Positions 1 to 6,147 of a stretch of 7,726 nt of DNA are shown piece after piece; position 1 is the first letter of the stretch; every line of letters starts with the position of its first letter. This DNA is from JANQRV01 sp964533785. Lineage in GTDB: Bacteria > Bacteroidota > Bacteroidia > Chitinophagales > Saprospiraceae. Location of the stretch: the NCBI GenBank assembly GCA_964533785.1, contig CAZHNG010000321.1, forward strand, positions 1 through 7,726. The letters are read 5' to 3'. Under the pieces are notes generated by a model that was not told where the DNA came from, made no database searches, and worked only from the letters and a program-made list of their open reading frames with translations. A program made the translations under genes and the position numbers.

Positions 1-653
1 TCATCCTCATTGTAGAACAACAGCGCTCCGTGCTCGCCTTTTTTGATGACAATATAGCGAGGGCCCATATCATGGATAGCTCTGGCCGCTTTAACTAAAG
101 AATATTCGGAACTGAGTTGCCGGGCTTCTTCATCATTAATGACGAGTACGTCAATCATACCTAAAACCCGTTTTAGGTCTTCCATAGCCGAATCGATCCA
201 GAAGTTCATGGTATCCAGGCCTATAAGTTCCGGCCTTTGTTTCATTTGTTCAATCACCTGTATTTGTACGGCGGGAGTTAAATTTCCCAGCATAAGGTAC
301 CGGCTATCCTGGTATTGTTCAGGTAGAACCGGATCGAAATCAGCGAGCACATTTAACTGAGTGTCCAGGGTGTCTCTGCTGTTGAGGTCTTCGTGATATT
401 TTCCGGCCCAGAAAAAGGACTTTTCTCCTTCTTTTACTTGCAATCCCGTCAAGTCTATTCCTCTATTGGTCAAATCATTCAACGTATTCTGAGGAAAATC
501 ATCACCTATTACCGAAACAATTTGAATTTGATCAGTAAAATAGGAAGCTGCCAGAGCTATGTAGGTTGCGGCTCCGCCCACTACTTTTTCTGCTCTTCCG
601 TAAGGTGTTTCAATATCATCGAATGCTACTGTTCCAATTACTAATAAACTCAT
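1..653 (-). CDS. PfkB/ribokinase-family sugar kinase, N-terminal part (runs off left edge)
   Basis: An open frame reads without a stop from an ATG at 653-651 to the window edge, giving the first 217 residues of a protein whose family is usually about 300 long. The N-terminus MSLLVIGTVAFDDIET and the glycine pair at 26-27 (VVGGAATYIA) match the PfkB substrate-binding start. NDEEA at 173-177 and KKGEHGA at 204-210 fit the family's mid-protein motifs. The catalytic DTxGAGD motif lies beyond the window and cannot be checked. Members phosphorylate sugars or nucleosides with ATP in the cytoplasm; the substrate cannot be told here. The gene diverges from the tRNA and arginine genes, so it is probably not in their unit. 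A weak minus-strand promoter (TTTA at 703-700, AATATTTG at 678-671) lies just upstream. Family call sure, substrate unknown. Confidence 0.88.
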   Translation of the reverse strand, partial: MSLLVIGTVAFDDIETPYGRAEKVVGGAATYIALAASYFTDQIQIVSVIGDDFPQNTLNDLTNRGIDLTGLQVKEGEKSFFWAGKYHEDLNSRDTLDTQLNVLADFDPVLPEQYQDSRYLMLGNLTPAVQIQVIEQMKQRPELIGLDTMNFWIDSAMEDLKRVLGMIDVLVINDEEARQLSSEYSLVKAARAIHDMGPRYIVIKKGEHGALLFYNED

Positions 654-675
654 GCGTAATTTTTTTGCTGCAAAT

Positions 676-707
676 ATTGCACATTTCTTCGGGAAATTAT
701 AAATTTG
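676..707 (+). promoter_or_regulatory. Candidate Bacteroidota-type promoter for the tRNA locus
   Basis: ATTG at 676-679 is followed after 20 nt by TAAATTTG at 700-707, a full match to the -7 consensus TAnnTTTG of the Bacteroidota primary sigma factor. The -33 element matches 3 of 4 bases. It points toward the degenerate tRNA copy and tRNA-Asn, and no better promoter lies between it and the intact tRNA. Start of transcription would fall near 712-716. Inferred from consensus only. Confidence 0.45.
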
Positions 708-759
708 CAGTCGCTTTTAAAGAGAAGCAAGAATTATTCAAATAAATGCCTCAATAGCT

Positions 760-777
760 TCCCGCAGGTTTGCGGGA
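760..777. repeat. Hairpin 1 in tRNA copy (7-bp stem)
   Basis: tcccgcaggtttgcggga is a perfect 7-bp inverted repeat (tcccgca / tgcggga) with a 4-nt loop. It sits exactly where the intact tRNA-Asn has its 7-nt D-loop segment (877-883). Confidence 0.85.
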
Positions 778-786
778 TTAGAGCGG

Positions 787-805
787 TCCCGCGCTTGCCG
801 CGGGA
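787..805. repeat. Hairpin 2 in tRNA copy (7-bp stem)
   Basis: tcccgcgcttgccgcggga is a perfect 7-bp inverted repeat (tcccgcg / cgcggga) with a 5-nt loop. It shares the ends TCCCGC...GCGGGA with hairpin 1 and replaces the 7 nt corresponding to 893-899 in the intact tRNA. The shared ends suggest both belong to one dispersed palindrome family. Confidence 0.85.
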
Positions 806-864
806 TTAATCCGTAGGTCCAGAGTTCGGATAGGATCTACACGAACGAAAGAATTGAAATAAAT

Positions 865-938
865 GCCTCAATAGCTCAGTTGGTTAGAGCGGCGGACTGT
901 TAATCCGTAGGTCCAAGGTTCAAGTCCTTGTTGAGGCG
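865..938 (+). tRNA. tRNA-Asn(GTT)
   Basis: It folds as a complete cloverleaf. The acceptor stem GCCTCAA (865-871) pairs perfectly with TTGAGGC (931-937). The D-stem is GCTC/GAGC (874-877, 887-890). The anticodon stem GCGGA/TCCGT (892-896, 904-908) has one G-T pair and encloses CTGTTAA with anticodon GTT at 899-901. The T-arm is CAAGG-TTCAAGT-CCTTG (914-930). The discriminator is G938, as expected for asparagine tRNAs. The following bases are CAA, so the full CCA end is not encoded and must be added by the CCA-adding enzyme. A degenerate copy lies about 45 nt upstream and a strong terminator 12 nt downstream. Confidence 0.97.
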
Positions 939-949
939 CAATATAAATC

Positions 950-990
950 AAAGGTCATAGACGATGCGTCTATGGCCTTTTTTATTTTTT
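950..990 (+). terminator. Intrinsic terminator of the tRNA-Asn transcript
   Basis: A 14-bp stem (950-963 with 967-980, one T-G wobble) closes a 3-nt loop. A T-rich run, tttttttattttt, overlaps the end of the stem and continues to 990. This is a strong, textbook-like terminator. It should isolate the arginine operon from tRNA transcription. Confidence 0.92.
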
Positions 991-1008
991 AAATAATAAA
1001 CCCAAAAA

Positions 1009-1065
1009 GTTGTACATTTTACAAAAACCCAATACTTTCGTTATTCTATGTACAACGCTATACAA
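1009..1065. promoter_or_regulatory. TTGTA/TACAA dyads around the arginine-operon promoter
   Basis: A perfect dyad TTGTA-N5-TACAA occupies 1010-1024, over the proposed -33 element. GTTGTACA (1009-1016) is also the exact reverse complement of TGTACAAC (1049-1056), near the expected transcription start. TACAA recurs at 1020, 1051 and 1061, spaced by 31 and 10 bp, i.e. on one face of the helix. This is what an operator read by a dimeric or hexameric repressor would look like. An arginine-responsive regulator is the natural guess, but I cannot match the site to a known regulator. Confidence 0.45.
1010..1040 (+). promoter_or_regulatory. Candidate promoter of the arginine operon
   Basis: TTG at 1010-1012 is followed after 20 nt by TACTTTCG at 1033-1040, one mismatch from TAnnTTTG. 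It is the best Bacteroidota-type match between the tRNA terminator and the first arg gene. The transcript would start near 1045-1050 and carry a leader of about 175 nt. Overlap with the TTGTA/TACAA dyads supports a regulated promoter. Confidence 0.4.
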
Positions 1066-1093
1066 ACATATTATCCTTTCAACCATTTCTCCG

Positions 1094-1113
1094 TACGACG
1101 CCGTAGGCGTGTA
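1094..1113. repeat. GC-rich hairpin in the arg leader
   Basis: acgccgtaggcgt (1098-1110) is a perfect 5-bp palindrome with loop gta. Outer tac/gta pairs lengthen it to eight pairs around a bulged G at 1097. It lies in the untranslated leader, about 110 nt before the first start codon, in otherwise AT-rich DNA. Confidence 0.6.
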
Positions 1114-1128
1114 TAATATTTTATCTCC

Positions 1129-1155
1129 GACCACGGGGTCAAGCCCCTTTTCTTA
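1129..1155 (+). promoter_or_regulatory. Terminator-like hairpin in the arg leader with an overlapping alternative stem
   Basis: ggggtcaagcccc (1135-1147) forms a four-G/four-C stem, five pairs with a T-G wobble, and is followed by ttttctt, the shape of a short intrinsic terminator. The upstream gacc (1129-1132) can instead pair with ggtc (1137-1140), which would break the first stem. Such exclusive stems are the layout of an attenuator, but both are short and no leader peptide or riboswitch core was recognised. Confidence 0.3.
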
Positions 1156-1222
1156 ATTTCAAGCCGATCTTTACCAATTAAAATCAAGTTCATTTTTATT
1201 TCATTTATTGGATTCAATTAAA

Positions 1223-1819
1223 ATGGAAAAAGAAAAAAATATAGTGCTGGAAGTTGCCAACGAATCGCACGTTCGATTTGCAGGCATTATTTGCGATTTA
1301 ATAGCAGAAGCTGCCAGGCAGCGGGGAACGGGAATCGCCAAACGAAAACCAGAGTACATCGCCGAGAAATTGAGACAGGGCAAGGCTGTTATTGCCCTCT
1401 GCGGAGACGAAGTGGCAGGCTTTTCGTACATCGAAGATTGGGAGCACGGCAAATACGTCGCTAATTCCGGGCTGATCGTCGCTCCGGATTTTCGAAAACA
1501 AGGGCTGGCGAAAAAAATTAAAAAAGCCGTTTTTGATTTGTCGAGAGATAAATATCCCGACGCCAAAATTTTTGGTATCACGACGAGCCTGGCTGTGCTC
1601 AAGATCAATTCTGAGTTGGGGTATAAACCGGTCACTTTTTCAGAACTTACCAAAGACGAAGTATTTTGGCAGGGGTGTTCGAGTTGTCCTAACTACGATA
1701 TCTTGCAAAGAACGAACCGTACCATGTGTTTGTGTACCGGCATGCTGGCCCCTTCTAAAAATGAAGCCATGCAACACGATCTTTCGAATATGATCATCGA
1801 ACATCCTGTTACTAAATAA
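1223..1819 (+). CDS. GNAT-family N-acyltransferase, probable N-acylglutamate synthase
   Basis: The 198-residue protein has a GNAT acyl-CoA binding core: VAPDFRKQGLAKK at residues 86-98 matches motif A (V-x-P-x-x-R-x-x-G-x-A). It heads a block of arginine genes and no ArgA or ArgJ is visible, so the likely job is the first step, acylation of glutamate with acetyl- or succinyl-CoA. A distant acetyltransferase in the arginine cluster of Bacteroides thetaiotaomicron has been assigned such a role from genetic data, as I recall. The C-terminal third has an unusual cysteine set, C152-x2-C155-x13-C169-x-C171, which could bind metal. I chose ATG 1223 over a TTG at 1208 because it is a normal codon and the extra five residues add no conserved sequence. 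argG starts 10 nt after its stop. Family sure, substrate inferred. Confidence 0.85.
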   Translation: MEKEKNIVLEVANESHVRFAGIICDLIAEAARQRGTGIAKRKPEYIAEKLRQGKAVIALCGDEVAGFSYIEDWEHGKYVANSGLIVAPDFRKQGLAKKIKKAVFDLSRDKYPDAKIFGITTSLAVLKINSELGYKPVTFSELTKDEVFWQGCSSCPNYDILQRTNRTMCLCTGMLAPSKNEAMQHDLSNMIIEHPVTK

Positions 1820-1829
1820 AATATCTGTC

Positions 1830-3044
1830 ATGAACAATAAAGTCGTTTTAGCCTACAGTGGAGGATTGGATACTTCTTTTTGCATCAAATACCTAACCGA
1901 AGAAAAAGGGCTTGAAGTGCACGCCGTTTTAGTTGATACCGGAGGATTTTCAAGCGATGAGTTAATGGCGGTTAAAGAAAGAGCTCATCAATTGGGGGCC
2001 CGTTCCTACAAATTGATCGATGCTTTGGTGCTCTATTATCAGAAATGCATCAAATACCTTATTTACGGCAATGTATTAAGGAATAATACTTATCCATTAT
2101 CGGTAAGTGCAGAACGGATCGTCCAAGCGATGTCCATCGTTAATTACGCCAATGAAATAGGCGCGAAATACGTTGCCCACGGCAGCACCGGCGCCGGGAA
2201 TGATCAGGTGCGATTTGATTTGATGATCCAGATTCTGGGGCAGGACCTCGAAGTGATCACCCCGATCCGGGATCTACAACTCTCCAGGCAGGAAGAAATT
2301 GCCTATTTGCAAGAACACGGGATCAATCTCAGCTGGCAAAAAGCCCAATATTCTATTAACAAAGGTGTGTGGGGAACGAGCGTGGGTGGTGCAGAGACGC
2401 TTACTTCCGACCAGGCGTTGCCCGAAAGTGCTTATCCTACCCCATTGGAGAAAACGGAGCCGGAGGACCTCACGCTTCATTTCCAGAAAGGAGAACTGTG
2501 GGGATTCAACAAACAATTGTTCCATCATCCTATCAATGCGATCCAGGCGTTGCAAAAAGTAGTGGGGCCTTTTGCTATCGGACGTGATATTCACGTAGGG
2601 GATACCATTATCGGCATTAAAGGCAGGGTAGGCTTCGAAGCAGGAGCCCCTTTGCTGATCATCAAAGCTCACCATTTATTGGAAAAACACGTGTTGAGCA
2701 AGTGGCAGCAGTACTGGAAAGAACAACTGGCGAACTGGTACGGTATGCTTCTCCACGAGGGCCAGTACCTGGAACCGGTCATGCGAAATATTGAACTCTT
2801 TCTCGAAGATACCCAACGCAATGTTACCGGGAATGTCTATGTCAAATTACACCCTTACCGTTTTGAACTGAAGGGCATCAAATCTGAATTCGATCTGAAA
2901 AATCCTGAGTTTGGTGACTACGGCGAAATGAACAAAGGCTGGACGGCTGATGATGCCAAAGGCTTCATAAAATTATTGGGCAATCAAATGCGTATTTATC
3001 AACAAGTGAACAACAGACAAGATGGACCAAAATATAAGTGGTAA
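1830..3044 (+). CDS. argG: Argininosuccinate synthase
   Basis: The 404-residue cytoplasmic enzyme joins citrulline and aspartate with ATP to give argininosuccinate. The N-type pyrophosphatase P-loop is AYSGGLDTS at residues 8-16. HGSTGAGNDQVRFD (117-130) corresponds to the family's nucleotide/citrulline loop (usually ATGKGNDQVRFE). YPLSVSAER (88-96) and YSINKGVWG (174-182) match further conserved blocks. It is clearly of the divergent Bacteroidota type rather than the E. coli or Bacillus type; length is within the family's usual 390-450. Its 3' end overlaps argC by 23 nt in another frame, so the two are probably translationally coupled. In this pathway its citrulline comes from deacylation of N-acylcitrulline. 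Confidence 0.96.
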   Translation: MNNKVVLAYSGGLDTSFCIKYLTEEKGLEVHAVLVDTGGFSSDELMAVKERAHQLGARSYKLIDALVLYYQKCIKYLIYGNVLRNNTYPLSVSAERIVQAMSIVNYANEIGAKYVAHGSTGAGNDQVRFDLMIQILGQDLEVITPIRDLQLSRQEEIAYLQEHGINLSWQKAQYSINKGVWGTSVGGAETLTSDQALPESAYPTPLEKTEPEDLTLHFQKGELWGFNKQLFHHPINAIQALQKVVGPFAIGRDIHVGDTIIGIKGRVGFEAGAPLLIIKAHHLLEKHVLSKWQQYWKEQLANWYGMLLHEGQYLEPVMRNIELFLEDTQRNVTGNVYVKLHPYRFELKGIKSEFDLKNPEFGDYGEMNKGWTADDAKGFIKLLGNQMRIYQQVNNRQDGPKYKW

Positions 3045-4008
3045 AATTAAAGTAGGGATCATTGGTGGTGCTGGGTATACCGCCGGTGAGATGATCCGGA
3101 TCTTATTAAACCACCCTAAAGCCACAATTGAATTCGTCAAAAGTATCAGCAATGCCGGTAACCCGGTAAGTTGGGTGCATGGAGATTTAGTTGGGGAAAC
3201 TGAACTGGTTTTTACCGATTCGCATCATTTTGACGTCGATGTGTTGTTTCTCTGTATGGGACACGGAAATTCAAAAACTTTTCTTTCCGAAAACGAGGTG
3301 CCGGAAGCTATAACGATCATTGACCTGAGCCGGGATTTTCGCATCAAAAGTGCAGATAATCCCTTTGTTTACGGATTGCCGGAATTAAACAAAGCCGCCA
3401 TCCGGCAGTCTGACCGGATTGCCAACCCAGGTTGTTTTGCTACCGCTATTCAACTGGCATTATTACCACTTGCTCAGGAGGGCTATTTGCAGGACGATGT
3501 GCACATCAATGCGATCACCGGCTCTACCGGTGCCGGGCAAAAACCCACTTCTACAAGCCATTTCAGCTGGCGAAATAATAATGTTTCGATATATAAGGCA
3601 TTTAATCATCAGCACTTAGAAGAAATTCAGCAAAGTTTACTACAATTACAGCCTGCGTTTAAAAGATCTTTGCATTTTATTCCCATGCGAGGCAATTTTA
3701 CCCGGGGAATATTCGCAACGGCCTATATAGAAACTAATATAACGCTAGACTTGGCGATGAGCCTCTACGCAGAGTTTTACTCAGAAGATCCATTTGTCAT
3801 TTTATCCGAACATAATCCTCACCTCAAACAAGTGGTGAATACCAATAAATGTATTCTTTACCTGGCAAAATTTGACAATCAGTTACTTATCGTCAGTATG
3901 ATAGACAATTTAGTGAAAGGGGCATCCGGGCAGGCAGTACAAAATATGAACCTGGTGTTTGGGTTGCCAGAGCAAACTGGTTTAGCTTTAAAAGGAATTG
4001 CATTTTAA
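3022..4008 (+). CDS. argC: N-acetyl- (or N-succinyl-) gamma-glutamyl-phosphate reductase
   Basis: The 328-residue enzyme reduces N-acylglutamyl phosphate to the semialdehyde with NADPH. An N-terminal Rossmann motif (VGIIGGAGYTAGE, 11-23) is followed by the catalytic-cysteine motif ANPGCFAT with Cys138. The block KAFNHQHLEEI (192-202) carries the probable catalytic histidine, and DNLVKGASGQA near the C-terminus is the usual NADP/tetramer segment. Length is typical. The start ATG at 3022 lies inside the end of argG; starting later would cut the Rossmann strand. It is followed by argF' after 50 nt. No aminotransferase (argD) lies between them, although its product step connects the two enzymes. 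The acyl group cannot be read from this sequence. Confidence 0.95.
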   Translation: MDQNISGKIKVGIIGGAGYTAGEMIRILLNHPKATIEFVKSISNAGNPVSWVHGDLVGETELVFTDSHHFDVDVLFLCMGHGNSKTFLSENEVPEAITIIDLSRDFRIKSADNPFVYGLPELNKAAIRQSDRIANPGCFATAIQLALLPLAQEGYLQDDVHINAITGSTGAGQKPTSTSHFSWRNNNVSIYKAFNHQHLEEIQQSLLQLQPAFKRSLHFIPMRGNFTRGIFATAYIETNITLDLAMSLYAEFYSEDPFVILSEHNPHLKQVVNTNKCILYLAKFDNQLLIVSMIDNLVKGASGQAVQNMNLVFGLPEQTGLALKGIAF

Positions 4009-4058
4009 ATAGGAGATCGATCATTTATTCAAATTTTTCAAAAAGTACCTGGCGATTA

Positions 4059-5009
4059 ATGAGAAATTTTACCAAAGTAGCAGACGTCGAAAGTATTGAT
4101 GAACTGGTTAAAGAGGCCTTACATTGCAAAGCTGCACCGACCAAGTTTAAGCATTTAGGTGAGCAAAAAACCATAGCCTTGTTGTTTTTTAATCCCAGTT
4201 TGCGCACGAGGCTCAGTACCCAAAAAGCAGCTTTTAATTTAGGGATGTCCGCCATTGTGATGGATATGAATAACCATGGCTGGAAGTTAGCGTTCGAGGA
4301 TGGGGTGATCATGGACGGCAACTCAGCGGAACACATTAGAGAAGGAGCGGCTGTGATCAGTCAGTATTGTGATATTTTGGCTATTCGCACCTTCCCTACT
4401 CTCCGGGATCGGGAAAGTGATTACCAGGAACACGTTTTATCGCAATTCATGAAATACGCCACAGTACCCATTGTTAGCCTGGAGTCAGCGACTCGTCATC
4501 CTTTGCAATCATTGACGGATCTGATGACCATCAAGGAGCATCAAACAACCAGTCGTCCCAAAGTCGTGCTGTCCTGGGCTCCTCACCCCAAAGCATTGCC
4601 GCAGGCCGTTGCCAACTCTTTTTTGGAATGGATGGTAGCCGCGAAAATGGATATTACAGTGACGCACCCGGAAGGCTATGAATTGTCAACTGAATTTGCG
4701 GGAACTGTGCCAATAGAATACGACCAACAAAAAGCTTTTGAAGGTGCGGATTTTATTTATACTAAAAACTGGTCTTCCTATTCCTCCTATGGCCAGGTAC
4801 TGAACAGGGATCGGGAATGGATGATCACTAAAGAAAAGATGAAGCATTCCAACAATGCTAAGTTTATGCATTGCCTGCCGGTCAGAAGGAACGTAGTGGT
4901 TGCGGATGAGGTATTGGACAGTCCGGTTTCATTAGTTATCGAACAAGCGAATAATAGAACTTTCGCTGCGCAAGCGGTACTAAAAAAAATATTGGAGCAG
5001 CATGGCTAG
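4059..5009 (+). CDS. argF': N-acyl-L-ornithine carbamoyltransferase (N-succinylornithine type)
   Basis: The 316-residue enzyme transfers the carbamoyl group of carbamoyl phosphate to N-acylornithine, making N-acylcitrulline. It matches the Bacteroides fragilis SOTCase as I remember it, with aligned numbering: the carbamoyl-phosphate motif SLRTR (47-51), W75, R110, HPLQ (147-150), K236 and HCLPVRR (271-277). It lacks the SMG loop of ordinary ornithine carbamoyltransferases. Residue 90, in DGNSAEH, is alanine. The Bacteroides succinyl enzyme has proline here and the Xanthomonas acetyl enzyme has glutamate at the equivalent site. Published mutants of the acetyl enzyme with small residues there gained succinyl activity, so succinylornithine is favoured. 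The AGGAG at 4011-4015 is 44 nt from the start and too far to act as its Shine-Dalgarno. Its end overlaps argB by 8 nt. Confidence 0.93.
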   Translation: MRNFTKVADVESIDELVKEALHCKAAPTKFKHLGEQKTIALLFFNPSLRTRLSTQKAAFNLGMSAIVMDMNNHGWKLAFEDGVIMDGNSAEHIREGAAVISQYCDILAIRTFPTLRDRESDYQEHVLSQFMKYATVPIVSLESATRHPLQSLTDLMTIKEHQTTSRPKVVLSWAPHPKALPQAVANSFLEWMVAAKMDITVTHPEGYELSTEFAGTVPIEYDQQKAFEGADFIYTKNWSSYSSYGQVLNRDREWMITKEKMKHSNNAKFMHCLPVRRNVVVADEVLDSPVSLVIEQANNRTFAAQAVLKKILEQHG

Positions 5010-5784
5010 TCAATTAAATCTCATTAAAATTGGGGGTAACGTAATTAATGATCCTGACCAACTTGCTAACTTTTTAAGGGATTTCTCGAAGTTGAAAGGC
5101 CCCAAAGTTCTGGTACACGGAGGCGGTAGAAAAGCCAGTACCTTGTTGAAGCAGATGAATATCGAACCCAGAATGGTTGCCGGTCGCCGTATTACCGACG
5201 AAAAGACACTGGAGGTTGTCACCATGGTATACGCTGGGTTGCTCAATAAAAATATCGTCGCGCAATTGCAGTCAATGGGCTGTATGGCGCTGGGTTTGTC
5301 GGGAGCTGACCTGAATGCGATCAAAGCGCAAAAAAGAGTAGTGAAAGATATTGATTATGGTTTTGCGGGAGATATTGATCAAGTGAACGCAACGGTTATT
5401 GCGAGGCTCTTGGAATCTGATTTTACGCCGGTTTTTTGTGCGATTACGCATAATCAGCAAGGTCAGCTGTTAAATACGAATGCGGATACGATAGCTTCTG
5501 CTCTTGCGGTTGGTCTTGCCCAACATTATGACATCAAGTTGTGGTATTGTTTTGAGAAAAACGGGGTGTTGATGGATGCCGCCGACGACTATTCGGTTAT
5601 TGAGCGACTGGATAAACAGCGTTACCGTGATTTTACGGCTAGTGAGGTGATCCATTCGGGTATGATCCCAAAGATCGACAACGCTTTTCGGGCATTGGAA
5701 TCGGGGGTGCACGAGGTATGGATCTGTGGGGTGGAGGCATTGAAGCCGGAATATCCGGTTAAGGGGACGCGGCTGGTGCTTTAA
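5002..5784 (+). CDS. argB: N-acetylglutamate (or N-succinylglutamate) kinase
   Basis: The 260-residue amino-acid-kinase-fold protein phosphorylates N-acylglutamate. Visible landmarks are KIGGN (9-13, phosphate-binding lysine K9), the HGGGR turn (39-43), the VAGRRITD substrate segment (59-66), LNTNAD (157-162) and the MIPKIDNAF segment with the conserved lysine K224. The start codon overlaps the end of argF' by 8 nt, indicating translational coupling. The protein begins directly at its first beta strand and lacks the N-terminal helix extension of arginine-inhibited kinases, so it is probably arginine-insensitive like the E. coli enzyme. No terminator of clear strength follows it; the next gene in the same direction is 694 nt away. 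Confidence 0.95.
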   Translation: MASQLNLIKIGGNVINDPDQLANFLRDFSKLKGPKVLVHGGGRKASTLLKQMNIEPRMVAGRRITDEKTLEVVTMVYAGLLNKNIVAQLQSMGCMALGLSGADLNAIKAQKRVVKDIDYGFAGDIDQVNATVIARLLESDFTPVFCAITHNQQGQLLNTNADTIASALAVGLAQHYDIKLWYCFEKNGVLMDAADDYSVIERLDKQRYRDFTASEVIHSGMIPKIDNAFRALESGVHEVWICGVEALKPEYPVKGTRLVL

Positions 5785-5824
5785 TTGATCCAGGTTGCGA
5801 TGTATCTTTCGAAAAAAACCACTT

Positions 5825-5879
5825 TATGGTTGTTTGAACAGAATTATTTTACTGATAGTCCACACACAAATCAACCATA
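5825..5879. repeat. 12-bp inverted repeat, 30-nt loop
   Basis: TATGGTTGTTTG (5825-5836) pairs with CAAATCAACCATA (5867-5879) over 12 bp with one bulged T. It starts about 40 nt after the argB stop. It is not followed by a T-run, so it is not a standard terminator. Confidence 0.6.
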
Positions 5880-5955
5880 TCCAACCCCATATAGTTTGAC
5901 ATCTGCTCTCTTACTTACATCGCAATTTATGATAAGCGGTATGTACGGAATCAGG

Positions 5956-5992
5956 GGCAAGGGTTGTAGACACAAAAAGGACAACCCTGGCC
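5956..5992. repeat. 12-bp inverted repeat with one mismatch
   Basis: GGCAAGGGTTGT (5956-5967) pairs with ACAACCCTGGCC (5981-5992) at 11 of 12 positions around a 13-nt loop. No T-run follows, so a structured RNA element or a protein site is more likely than a terminator. Confidence 0.65.
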
Positions 5993-6032
5993 GAAGATGC
6001 GCTCGGCAGCGGCGGGTTTACTTTACTTAAGT

Positions 6033-6068
6033 GGGTGGGTATACTATTATTTATAATAAAGCCCGCCC
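6033..6068. repeat. Two-part hairpin: GC-rich outer stem and AT-rich inner stem
   Basis: GGGTGGG (6033-6039) pairs with CCCGCCC (6062-6068) with one T-G wobble. Inside it TATTAT/ATAATA forms a second 6-bp stem around a TT loop. Small asymmetric internal loops separate the stems. The plus-strand flank has no T-run. Confidence 0.6.
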
Positions 6069-6130
6069 TACCTACACGCCAACCAGTGTGTACCCAAAAA
6101 GCCCGTTAAAGCTTTGCGTCTTTCAATACT

Positions 6131-6142
6131 ATTGTGCACAAT
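6131..6142. promoter_or_regulatory. Perfect 12-bp palindrome ATTGTGCACAAT
   Basis: The sequence equals its own reverse complement over 12 bp and lies 5 bp before the left end of the MITE-like element. It has the form of a dimeric regulator site, but no promoter is recognised next to it. Confidence 0.4.
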
Positions 6143-6147
6143 CTTGA

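Larger units (their letters stand above)
748..820 (+). pseudogene. Degenerate tRNA-Asn copy carrying two substituted hairpins
   Basis: Three blocks are identical to the intact tRNA-Asn downstream: 748-759 (acceptor strand plus start of the D-stem), 778-786 (ttagagcgg, end of the D-arm) and 806-820 (ttaatccgtaggtcc, from inside the anticodon to the variable loop). Where the intact gene has cagttgg (D-loop) and cggactg (anticodon stem, loop and first anticodon base), this copy has an 18-nt and a 19-nt perfect hairpin. The first anticodon base is lost and the T-arm and 3' acceptor strand are not conserved after 820, so it cannot be a working tRNA. Similarity also extends about 20 nt upstream (aaataaatg and a gaatt block), so the duplication included the 5' flank. 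Confidence 0.8.

Noticed and set aside
139..644. Two plus-strand open frames (73 and 83 codons)
   Set aside because: They lie antisense to a continuous PfkB kinase frame with clear family motifs, so they are shadows.
748..938. tRNA duplication as an integrative-element attachment site pair
   Set aside because: Site-specific integration usually duplicates the 3' part of a tRNA gene; here the 5' part and flank are duplicated, the copies are only about 45 nt apart and there is no integrase.
1208..1222. TTG start giving a five-residue longer GNAT protein
   Set aside because: The ATG at 1223 is the normal codon and the added residues have no family support.
5817..5831. aacca-cttta-tggtt hairpin as the argB terminator
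   Set aside because: The stem is 5 bp and AT-rich, with only a short interrupted T-run after it, and its right arm is better used in the longer inverted repeat 5825-5879.
5785..6030. An 81-residue open frame after argB starting at TTG
   Set aside because: No recognisable domain, low-complexity basic C-terminus, rare start, no ribosome site, and it spans two inverted repeats. Most likely chance.
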